Assembly: GCA_903864395.1 (NCBI GenBank) | Contig: CAIPFQ010000003.1 | Span: 1-11,696 of the forward strand | DNA: 11,696 bases | Direction: 5' to 3' | Source: an uncultured Chlamydiae bacterium | GTDB lineage: Bacteria > Chlamydiota > Chlamydiia > Chlamydiales > SM23-39 | Part shown: in pieces, positions 1 through 6,180 of the stretch | Layout: each line of letters opens with the position of its first letter | How positions within the stretch are numbered: the first letter of the stretch is position 1 | Made by a program: the position numbers and the translations under genes | Notes under the pieces: generated by a model | What the model saw: the letters and a program-made list of their open reading frames with translations, nothing else | Told to the model about the DNA's origin: nothing | The model's database searches: none

Positions 1-1
1 C

Positions 2-91
2 ACCTATGCTATTAAGAATGTAGATCTTAGAAAGTCTCTTTTGAAGGCAGAATCTCCCGAACAGGTACTTCTACTATTTTCTGACTTTTAA
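2..91 (+). CDS. C-terminal end of a PTS EIIA (PtsN-like) protein, partial
   Basis: An open frame enters from the left edge and ends at TAA 89-91, giving 29 residues that finish in SLLKAESPEQVLLLFSDF. This resembles the last helix of EIIA-Ntr (PtsN) proteins, where a segment like LRAAQSDEELYQIITD ends the domain. The next gene on the same strand, 49 nt downstream, also carries an EIIA domain. Chlamydiae are known for two adjacent ptsN genes, one plain and one with a DNA-binding domain, so this is probably the plain copy. Only the tail is visible, so the active-site histidine cannot be checked. The reading frame is certain only in being open; the family call is inference from a short stretch. 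Confidence 0.55.
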   Translation, partial: TYAIKNVDLRKSLLKAESPEQVLLLFSDF

Positions 92-140
92 ATTAACACC
101 TTTTTTGGTACCTCTAGTATTTTTTACATTGGCGGAGATT

Positions 141-839
141 ATGGATTTAAAGTTAAGAGACGTGGCTCAACTTCTGGATGTGTCGGAAGACACAGTGCGT
201 CGTTGGATTTCCAACAGCAAGATTCCTTATTATCGACTCAACCAGCAATATCGCTTCAGCCGTAGCGAAATTGAAAGTTGGGTGTTGAATTGTCGGCAAA
301 AAGAAGAGTTTTCTCCCTTTAGCGAAGAGGGGAAGTCTCGCCTGGGCACGCATCAATTTGGTCTTTATCGGGCGATTCATAAGGGGGGTGTTTATTTCGA
401 TGTTGAAGGAGATACAAAAGAAGAGGTTATTCGCGCCTCTGTGCAGCGAATTGCCACTGATCTGCATCTCGATGCAGAGGTGATCACGGAGCTTCTTCTC
501 GACCGAGAAAAGCTCATGCCAACGGCTCTTTCCAATGGGATCGCAGTCCCACACACACGGGATTTTCTTTTGGAAGAATCATTCGACGTTGTCGCCGTGG
601 TATTTCCTAAAAAACCTATCGAATACGGAGCCCTTGATGGAAGACCTGTCCATACGCTCTTTTTCCTTTTTGCTTGCGATGACAAACGGCATCTGCATCT
701 CCTTGCAAAACTCGCTCACCTCTCTAGCACCCCAGAAAACATCTCCCTTCTGAAGCGCCACCTGGAAAAGCCTCAACTGTTAGAGGAAATTAAGGGATGG
801 GAGATGAGTCTGAAGCCGAGGGAAGTTTCCCATGTATAA
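141..839 (+). CDS. ptsN: HTH-EIIA fusion: excisionase/MerR-like DNA-binding domain plus PTS EIIA (PtsN-2 type)
   Basis: The protein has 232 residues from ATG 141. This start is preferred over TTG 105 because GGAG at 134-137 lies just upstream and the HTH domain begins at once. Residues 3-48 form a MerR/excisionase-type winged helix (DVAQLLDVSEDTVRRW, then a wing and SRSEIESWV). After a charged linker, residues about 80-220 are a fructose/nitrogen-type EIIA domain. Its phosphorylatable His138 lies in GIAVPHTRD, the family's signature. In this family EIIA accepts phosphate from HPr or NPr. A DNA-binding fusion suggests a regulator that reads PTS phosphorylation, but its targets are unknown. Similar fusions occur in Chlamydia, which has an incomplete PTS. 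The last 50 nt overlap the end of gcsH on the other strand, leaving no room for a terminator between the two. Confidence 0.85.
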   Translation: MDLKLRDVAQLLDVSEDTVRRWISNSKIPYYRLNQQYRFSRSEIESWVLNCRQKEEFSPFSEEGKSRLGTHQFGLYRAIHKGGVYFDVEGDTKEEVIRASVQRIATDLHLDAEVITELLLDREKLMPTALSNGIAVPHTRDFLLEESFDVVAVVFPKKPIEYGALDGRPVHTLFFLFACDDKRHLHLLAKLAHLSSTPENISLLKRHLEKPQLLEEIKGWEMSLKPREVSHV

Positions 840-1191
840 TAAGATGTGAAAATTGCGCCTTTGTAAAAAGGCGATTCGTTTCCTCTGGGGCGGAAAGCTC
901 TATTTCAAAGAGCCACCCTGCTCCCTCAGGGTCGAGATTAAGGAGAGACGGAGTCTCTCTTAGTTTTTCATTCACTGCAAGGATCGTTCCAGAGAGGGGA
1001 GAGTAGACATCGGTGGCCGCTTTCGTGGATTCAAGAACACACGCCTCTTCTCCGAGGCGTATTGCATCAGCTACGTGAGGCAGTTCGATAAAAACAACCT
1101 CGCCGAGCTCTTTTTGCGCATGTTTTGTAATGCCTACGCGCCCTCGATTATTGGACAGCGCGATCCATTCATGTGAATCTGTATACAACAT
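790..1191 (-). CDS. gcsH: Glycine cleavage system H protein (lipoyl carrier)
   Basis: A 133-residue H protein. It opens with YTDSHEWIAL, as H proteins usually do, then GRVGITKHAQKELGEVVFIELP. The lipoyl-accepting Lys57 lies in LESTKAATDVYSP, followed by SGTILAVNEKL and GWLFEIEL. ATG 1191 is chosen over an upstream in-frame start at 1227 because the fold begins here and GAAGGA lies about 10 nt upstream, inside the end of the preceding gene. That gene stops only 5 nt before, so translation is probably coupled. Compared with typical H proteins there is a polar tail of about 13 residues (GKLPSASDSSPIP), and this tail is encoded opposite the end of the HTH-EIIA gene. No gcvP or gcvT is present here. 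As I recall, Chlamydia also has gcsH without them, so the protein may act as a lipoyl/octanoyl carrier and not in glycine breakdown. Confidence 0.93.
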   Translation of the reverse strand: MLYTDSHEWIALSNNRGRVGITKHAQKELGEVVFIELPHVADAIRLGEEACVLESTKAATDVYSPLSGTILAVNEKLRETPSLLNLDPEGAGWLFEIELSAPEETNRLFTKAQFSHLIIHGKLPSASDSSPIP

Positions 1192-1196
1192 AGCCT

Positions 1197-1835
1197 TTAG
1201 TCCTTCACAAGCTGTAGGGTTCCCCAAGTCGAGGGATGCTGCTCAATGACATATTCTTCCGAAGTTACGGCAAAATATTGGGGAGCCCCTTGGCCTCGAT
1301 TGATCCGATAAGTAAACCCAAGTCGATTGAAACTCAATGGATCATACCCATTGAGGCAAGCTGAGGGAATTTCAATTGAGGCACTATACCCATTGGTTTC
1401 AATCGTCACATGAACTTGTAAATCTTCTGGATGACAAAGACTGTGAATGTCGTCTCCGCAGAATCGAGTGATTTCGCGCCCGTGAAAATTTTGCACTTGA
1501 ACAGGAAAAAAAACAAAATGGTGACAGAAACGAGAGATCGCACTTTTTGTTTTAAGATCTCGGGTATCAATGAAAATTTCAATGGAATCTCCTTTTCTAA
1601 AGTCGCTCGCACTCACTTCTTGAAAAGAGCTTTTAGAGACAACCAAGAAAGAGAGCTTTTGCATGTTCCATCCAGCGTATATTTGCGCAAAACAGTCTTC
1701 TGCCAGCATATCTGACATAGAGGGGAGAAGGTGGGCTTTTTCTGGTTTCAACGAGTTTCTTGTGTAAAGGCACTCGCAGCTGACTCCAAAAAATTGAACG
1801 GGAGAAAGAGAGGGAAGATCTTCAAAAAAGCTCAT
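1197..1835 (-). CDS. CBM9/DOMON-like beta-sandwich protein of unknown function
   Basis: A 212-residue soluble protein with no signal peptide or membrane segment. Its pattern fits family-9 carbohydrate-binding (CBM9/DOMON-like) domains. DSIEIFIDTRD (83-93) matches the typical metal- or sugar-site strand. YSASIEIPSACLNGYDP (150-166) matches the 'vEiaIP' strand, LGFTYRINRG (172-181) the following strand, and PSTWGTLQLV (201-210) the usual closing strand. The run SRFCHHFVFFP and EITRFCGDD...LCHPEDL adds conserved-looking Cys and His residues. I believe similar proteins occur in Planctomycetes and Chlamydiae, but I could not search. Its ATG overlaps the stop of the upstream gene (ATGA, 4 nt), and a strong AAGGAG (1844-1849) sits 8 nt before the start. 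It is followed by gcsH after 5 nt. No ligand can be named, and lack of an export signal makes extracellular sugar binding doubtful. Confidence 0.8.
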   Translation of the reverse strand: MSFFEDLPSLSPVQFFGVSCECLYTRNSLKPEKAHLLPSMSDMLAEDCFAQIYAGWNMQKLSFLVVSKSSFQEVSASDFRKGDSIEIFIDTRDLKTKSAISRFCHHFVFFPVQVQNFHGREITRFCGDDIHSLCHPEDLQVHVTIETNGYSASIEIPSACLNGYDPLSFNRLGFTYRINRGQGAPQYFAVTSEEYVIEQHPSTWGTLQLVKD

Positions 1836-3742
1836 AAATTAGGCTCCTTAAGGATAACAATGGAATTGTTTTGGATGATTGTTTTTAAAAGTTTTTCTGC
1901 CAGATACATCTGGGCATCGGCGGCAATGATTTGTTTGCTGAAAGAGATAGGATCGAGAATGGGAGCTGTACGGGCTTTTTTATTCTCGACATAGAAAAAT
2001 GCAATATCGCCATTATTGGGTACGTGGATCGGGGACCACTCGTTTGGCATCATGGCAAAGGCTTGGTTCTTCATCCATTCCTCTTGGGTTGTTCTTTGAA
2101 TCGTCATTTCCTTGTTGATCAATTTAAATTGAGCCTGTACGCCTTCTTCATTGGAAAGTGTTTTAGATGCTTGAAGGTGTTTGAGAGCTATTTGCGAGGC
2201 GCGTAAAAGACGGTAATGCGCATAGGAATCGTTGTTGCAAATCGAGCAGGGAATCTCTTCTATTGCTCGAAGTACACCCGAAAACATGGCTTTCGCCAGC
2301 TCTATTTTCATCTCAGCAAACGGTTTTTTTTGTTTCCCTGGGATCGTTTTTCTGTAAGAAGACCAAAGGCGTCTTTCCACAATGGGATCGAGAATTTTTT
2401 TCGCTTTGGCCTCAGCAAAGCTAAGAATACGGGGAGATTCTAAAAGAGATACCTTCTCTATGCGGTATAAAGTTTTTCCATCGTCTGAGTAGTTTTGCAA
2501 AGCCTGTTGCGCTTGTTTCTCTCCTTCAGCGCCCTGTCGAAGATATTTGGAGAGTTTCCATGGTTTTTGGATGAACTTTAGAGAGGTACTTTGTGGAGAA
2601 ATCTCAAGAGTCTTCGTTTCGCTAAACGCTTCATTGAGGCTAGCTTCGATATATTCTGGATGATCAGACAAAATCTGCATCCGAGAAAAAAAATCGACAG
2701 CAAAGCGCTCTTCTGGTTTTAAGCGATGGATCGCTTGAAGTTTTTTGTCTTGAAGATCTCCCAAGGGAAGAAAGGAAAAATTTTTGCGCAAAAGTTCCCA
2801 GTGCGCCTCATCGCCTTGCCAATCCCACAGCTTCTTTAGAGGAATGCGGAGCGATGCTGTAACCAATGAAACTTCTTTTACTTGCGCTGTGTAGGAGGCC
2901 TGGATTAATTCTGGGTATTCCGCTTCAATCTGTGCAAGGGAGTAATAGGTCGATGGGAAATCTAAAGGATTGTCTCTCGGTGGCGCGATTGCTGACAGAT
3001 ACGTTTCAAAAGCGATCAGATCTTCGAACGTGTGGAAGCGCATTTCTGATGGCCATTGGTACATCTGTGCTGCAATGCTTTCTCGGGCATAGGAAAAAAA
3101 ATCTTTAAAGGGCAATCGATCGATAAAAGAGGCAGAAGAGATTCCCTGAAAATATCTTCGGAATAAAAGAACCTTGCGCCAAGCGGCTGCGGCCGCTTTC
3201 TCTTGGAATCCCAAACTCTTGAGATGCTGCGACATCGAGAGAAACAAAGGAGAGCCTTCCTTCTTTTGGAGTTTTTGCAAAGATTTTTGAAAAAACCAAA
3301 GCAGATCCCCTTTGGCCTCTTCGAAGGAAACATGGTGTCCTTTTTGTTCTGCAACAGCTGCCACATTGAGGATGAATTGCGCGGCGATAAAGGGAAAGTT
3401 TTGCTGACAAGCTTCTGGGTAAGCGGTTCTGAGGAGAGCGTCAATGCCTGTTTTTAGAAAATCATTGCGAATCACGCCGTCATTGCAAAGGTTTGGGAGT
3501 TGTCGATGAGGCAAAGTCTCTTCGGCCTCAATGGCAATGAAGCGAGCGAGTCTTTGTGTTTCTGCTAAGGTGATGGGCAGTCCATTGACCGTCCGAGCGA
3601 TCACGGTAGATCCCGCTTTTTCGTCTTCAGAGTCTTCTTGGAACCACGAGGGAGAGGCTCCAAAAAAAAGAAAGGAGGCGATGATCACGGCTGTGATGGT
3701 AATAAAAAAAGAGCGCTGGTATCTGCGAAAAAACTCTAGCAT
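1832..3742 (-). CDS. Membrane-anchored SurA/PpiD-like periplasmic protein without a clear parvulin domain
   Basis: A 636-residue protein. The N-terminus (FFRRYQRSFFITITAVIIAS) is a short basic cytoplasmic stretch followed by one membrane helix, about residues 11-30. That puts the bulk in the periplasm, as in PpiD. After an acidic linker, VNGLPITLAETQRLARF (about 53-69) matches the start of the SurA/PpiD chaperone domain ('vnge.It..e..r'). The rest is helix-rich and charged, with no parvulin PPIase signature that I can see. C499-S-I-C502 forms a CxxC pair that could be redox-active or bind metal. The likely role is folding or transport of envelope proteins as a chaperone; this is inference. 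ATG 3742 has AGGGA 8 nt upstream. It lies 63 nt after proS, and its stop overlaps the next start, so it is co-transcribed. Confidence 0.7.
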   Translation of the reverse strand: MLEFFRRYQRSFFITITAVIIASFLFFGASPSWFQEDSEDEKAGSTVIARTVNGLPITLAETQRLARFIAIEAEETLPHRQLPNLCNDGVIRNDFLKTGIDALLRTAYPEACQQNFPFIAAQFILNVAAVAEQKGHHVSFEEAKGDLLWFFQKSLQKLQKKEGSPLFLSMSQHLKSLGFQEKAAAAAWRKVLLFRRYFQGISSASFIDRLPFKDFFSYARESIAAQMYQWPSEMRFHTFEDLIAFETYLSAIAPPRDNPLDFPSTYYSLAQIEAEYPELIQASYTAQVKEVSLVTASLRIPLKKLWDWQGDEAHWELLRKNFSFLPLGDLQDKKLQAIHRLKPEERFAVDFFSRMQILSDHPEYIEASLNEAFSETKTLEISPQSTSLKFIQKPWKLSKYLRQGAEGEKQAQQALQNYSDDGKTLYRIEKVSLLESPRILSFAEAKAKKILDPIVERRLWSSYRKTIPGKQKKPFAEMKIELAKAMFSGVLRAIEEIPCSICNNDSYAHYRLLRASQIALKHLQASKTLSNEEGVQAQFKLINKEMTIQRTTQEEWMKNQAFAMMPNEWSPIHVPNNGDIAFFYVENKKARTAPILDPISFSKQIIAADAQMYLAEKLLKTIIQNNSIVILKEPNL

Positions 3743-3805
3743 TTTTTAAGTCCCTACAGGAAAAACAGCAGCGTAGCAGATTTGCCGATTTTCTGCGACA
3801 GGGGA

Positions 3806-5317
3806 TTAATAGGCTTTGGCAAAGAGAACGCGCTGAGGACTTTTTTTCCCTGTGAAAAGACAAAGTCCAGGCTCTTTTTCTCCCTCTAGAGGAATACAGC
3901 GAATCGTTACGCCGAGCTCTTCTTTAATTTTCGCTTCGATGGCAGGATCTTCATTCCAGTGGCAAAGAGCAAATCCTCCGCTGATGGCGTTTCCTGTGTC
4001 AGCGAAAAACGCATAAAAATCGCTTTTCGTATCAAGTTTGACTGTGTGTTGATTGCGAAAGGCTAGCGCTTTTTGATATAGATTGTCTTGCATTGCATCG
4101 AGAAGAGAGGGGATTTTCTCTTTTAATGAGGACCTTGCCAAAGGAAGGGTCTCTTTATGGGGCTTATCTCTGCGAGACACTCCAAATTGCCCAACTTCCA
4201 GTTCCCTAGGGCCTAACTCAAGGCGCAAAGGAACCCCCTTTTTAATCCAAGACCAACTTTTTTCACCCCCGCGCAAATCCCTCTTATCGACGATGACTTG
4301 GAGCTCTCTTCCGTGATACAACACGGTGCGCAGCTCGCGCGCAATGTCTTCACATTGAGCGAGGAGCTCGTCTTTCGTTTCTGGATTGTGAATAATGGGA
4401 ATGATAACGAGGTGAGCTGTTGCGATGCGTGGCGGAAGGATAAGCCCATCATCATCGCTATGAGTCATGATCATGCCCCCGATCATTCGGGTCGTGAGCC
4501 CCCAAGAGGTCGTCCATCCAAACTCCCTTTCCCCTTGTACGTTTTGAAATGCAATGCCACAGGCTTTAGAAAAGTTTTGTCCAAGAAAATGGGAAGTGCC
4601 CCCTTGAATGGCTTTCCGATCTTGCATCAGCCCTTCAATGGTATAAGTAGTCAGCGCTCCAGGAAATCTTTCGCTTGCTGTTTTTTCTCCTGCGATAAAG
4701 GGGATGGCGAGCACGTTGTGCGTGAAATCCATATAGACTTGAAGCATTTGTCGCGCTTCTTGTTCCGCTTCTTCTTTTGTCGCATGGACGGTGTGTCCCT
4801 CTTGCCATAAAAATTCTGTCGTGCGCAAAAACATCCGGGTGCGCATTTCCCAGCGAACCACATTGCACCATTGATTGATAAGAAGAGGAAGATCTCGATA
4901 CGATTCAACCCATTTGGCAAATGTGTGACCAATGATCATTTCGGAAGTGGGTCGTACGATGAGAGGCTCTTCAAGCTTGCCTGCGGGGACAAGTTTCCCT
5001 TCGCTGTCCTTTTCAAGGCGATGATGAGTGACAATTGCGCACTCTTTCGCAAACCCTTCGATGTGTTGCGCCTCTTTTTCTAGGTAGCTCAGAGGGATAA
5101 AGAGGGGAAAATAGGCATTTTGATGCCCAGTCTCTTTGAACTTTGCATCGAGAATTTTTTGAATGTTCTCCCAAATGGCGTAGCCCCATGGTTTGATGAC
5201 CATGCAGCCACGGACAGAGGAGTGTTCCGCTAGATCGGCGGCTTTAATGACACTTTGATACCACTCAGAGTAGTCTTCGCTTCGTGTTGGTGTGATCGCT
5301 GTTCTCTGTTTTCCCAT
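3806..5317 (-). CDS. proS: Prolyl-tRNA synthetase, archaeal/eukaryotic type (ProS type 3)
   Basis: A 503-residue class II synthetase that charges tRNA-Pro with proline. Motif 1 lies around VRGCMVIKPWGYAIW (35-49). Motif 2 is RTTEFLWQEGHTVHAT (165-180), and motif 3 lies in GGMIMTHSDDDGLILPPRIA (280-299). The HGH-less, roughly 500-residue layout with no editing insertion between motifs 2 and 3 is the archaeal/eukaryotic form. So is the C-terminal domain ending in Tyr503 (VLFAKAY). The Cys pattern of the zinc-binding C-terminal domain looks eroded: HWNEDPAIEA stands where a WC....C pattern is usual, and only C486 remains of the second pair. From memory, Chlamydia has the longer bacterial ProRS, so this may be a replacement. 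ATG 5317 has no Shine-Dalgarno sequence, but lplA ends 11 nt upstream, so coupled translation is possible. A candidate internal promoter (5328-5358) overlaps the lplA stop. Confidence 0.93.
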   Translation of the reverse strand: MGKQRTAITPTRSEDYSEWYQSVIKAADLAEHSSVRGCMVIKPWGYAIWENIQKILDAKFKETGHQNAYFPLFIPLSYLEKEAQHIEGFAKECAIVTHHRLEKDSEGKLVPAGKLEEPLIVRPTSEMIIGHTFAKWVESYRDLPLLINQWCNVVRWEMRTRMFLRTTEFLWQEGHTVHATKEEAEQEARQMLQVYMDFTHNVLAIPFIAGEKTASERFPGALTTYTIEGLMQDRKAIQGGTSHFLGQNFSKACGIAFQNVQGEREFGWTTSWGLTTRMIGGMIMTHSDDDGLILPPRIATAHLVIIPIIHNPETKDELLAQCEDIARELRTVLYHGRELQVIVDKRDLRGGEKSWSWIKKGVPLRLELGPRELEVGQFGVSRRDKPHKETLPLARSSLKEKIPSLLDAMQDNLYQKALAFRNQHTVKLDTKSDFYAFFADTGNAISGGFALCHWNEDPAIEAKIKEELGVTIRCIPLEGEKEPGLCLFTGKKSPQRVLFAKAY

Positions 5318-5327
5318 ATAAGGGATG

Positions 5328-5358
5328 ATTATAGAGGATCTGTTTGAATTTTTGCCAA
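5328..5358 (-). promoter_or_regulatory. Candidate internal promoter before proS
   Basis: On the minus strand TTGGCA (5358-5353, 5 of 6 consensus) and a perfect TATAAT (5333-5328) are separated by 19 nt, longer than the usual 17. A transcript would start near 5321, about 4 nt before the proS ATG, giving an almost leaderless message. It lies at the end of lplA and could equally be chance. Confidence 0.25.
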
Positions 5359-6057
5359 GAGTTTTTCGGCAAGCGCTGTTCGCAGCTCTCCTCTTGCGTC
5401 TGCGAGAGCGGAGAGGGAAGGGGCTGTCCCAAGAGGGGCAAAGGGATATTGGGCCATGGCGTCGAGCAAAACGGGCTCAGCATAAAGAACCTCGCGCAAA
5501 AAATCGATCTGAGGAAGAGCTAAAGAGATGGTTCCTTGGTGGAGGTATCCTTGGCTCTTGCGCCGTTGCGCCGCCCCTGCAATTTTCGTTCCTCGATAAA
5601 CGACATCGTACTGGGTAGGTCTTGCCATGCAAAAATTTTGACAAATCGGCGCGCTCGCAGGAAAACTTTCTGGAATGAGGGTTGAATCTTCTAAAGAAAA
5701 AAGCTTCCCGACCGCTTCTAAAACAGCTTCATTGACGAAGCGGTAATTGTCCAGTGTATTGAGTGAAAAATTTTTATGCGAAGAGGGCATGAGAAAAGAG
5801 AACGCGAAATCCCAAATATGAAATAAAATGCCTCCGCCCGTAGGTCTTTGTCCTAGATGAAGATCGTGTTGTTTTGCTTTTTCGAGGTTGATATATTTCT
5901 TCGGATTGATAAAATAACCGAAAGTTGCTGAAGGACCCCTCCATTCGTAAAAATGGAGGATGGGATGCGTTTCGTTCCTCAAAATTTCGAGAAAGGTTTT
6001 GTCTTTATCCATATTCTCTTGAGAATAAGCGGTTCCAGTATCTATGATACGTAACAT
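5329..6057 (-). CDS. lplA: Lipoate/octanoate protein transferase (LplA-LipM superfamily)
   Basis: A 242-residue BPL/LPL-fold enzyme that attaches lipoyl or octanoyl groups to carrier domains in the cytoplasm. RPTGGGILFH (71-80) is the substrate-binding glycine loop, GTKIAGAAQRR (156-166) holds the conserved Lys158, and GYLHQGTI (170-177) the following strand. It lacks the C-terminal accessory domain of E. coli LplA. C143 in CMARPTQYDVV sits where Cys-dependent octanoyltransferases LipM/LipL have their catalytic Cys (C...P[ST].Y[DE]); E. coli LplA has GRNDL there. So it could be a LipM-like transferase and not an ATP-dependent ligase, although chlamydial members are usually annotated as LplA. 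The start ATG 6057 has AAGGGA about 10 nt upstream. It is first in a block that ends with gcsH, its expected substrate. Confidence 0.88.
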   Translation of the reverse strand: MLRIIDTGTAYSQENMDKDKTFLEILRNETHPILHFYEWRGPSATFGYFINPKKYINLEKAKQHDLHLGQRPTGGGILFHIWDFAFSFLMPSSHKNFSLNTLDNYRFVNEAVLEAVGKLFSLEDSTLIPESFPASAPICQNFCMARPTQYDVVYRGTKIAGAAQRRKSQGYLHQGTISLALPQIDFLREVLYAEPVLLDAMAQYPFAPLGTAPSLSALADARGELRTALAEKLLAKIQTDPL

Positions 6058-6109
6058 GAAAAGTTTTCCCTTGCGCTATTGAAGAACTAGATCGTATAGA
6101 CAAGTCTTT

Positions 6110-6138
6110 ATGATACCCAGGGGAAAAAGGGTTGTCGA
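6110..6138 (-). promoter_or_regulatory. Candidate sigma70-type promoter for the lplA-proS-...-gcsH operon
   Basis: On the minus strand TCGACA (6138-6133) and TATCAT (6115-6110) each match the consensus at 5 of 6 bases and are spaced by exactly 17 nt. Transcription would start near 6103, leaving a leader of about 46 nt before ATG 6057. It lies in the 123-nt gap shared with divergent clpC. This is the best promoter match in the window, judged by eye only. Confidence 0.45.
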
Positions 6139-6163
6139 GAGAAATTCGGCAAAAATGTAAAAT
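6132..6163 (+). promoter_or_regulatory. Weak candidate promoter region for clpC
   Basis: TTGTCG (6132-6137) with TGTAAA (6156-6161, spacer 18), or TCGAGA (6135-6140) with TAAAAT (6158-6163, spacer 17), could direct clpC. Each hexamer matches at 4 or 5 bases. The element overlaps the -35 box of the divergent lplA promoter, so the two may compete for polymerase. I see no CIRCE operator (TTAGCACTC inverted repeat), so HrcA control is not supported. Confidence 0.2.
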
Positions 6164-6180
6164 GGAACAAGAGGACGTTT

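Noticed and set aside
105..140. TTG start giving 12 extra residues to the HTH-EIIA protein
   Set aside because: ATG 141 has a nearby GGAG and begins right at the HTH fold; the extension is hydrophobic and not typical of the family.
3776..3796. GCAGA...TCTGC hairpin in the gap after proS, with five T residues further on, on the minus strand
   Set aside because: Only 5 bp with an 11-nt loop, and the T-run starts about 10 nt later; the downstream gene has no promoter of its own that I can see, so termination here is unlikely.
6058..6180. Search for a CIRCE/HrcA operator upstream of clpC
   Set aside because: No TTAGCACTC-N9-GAGTGCTAA-like inverted repeat was found in the gap.
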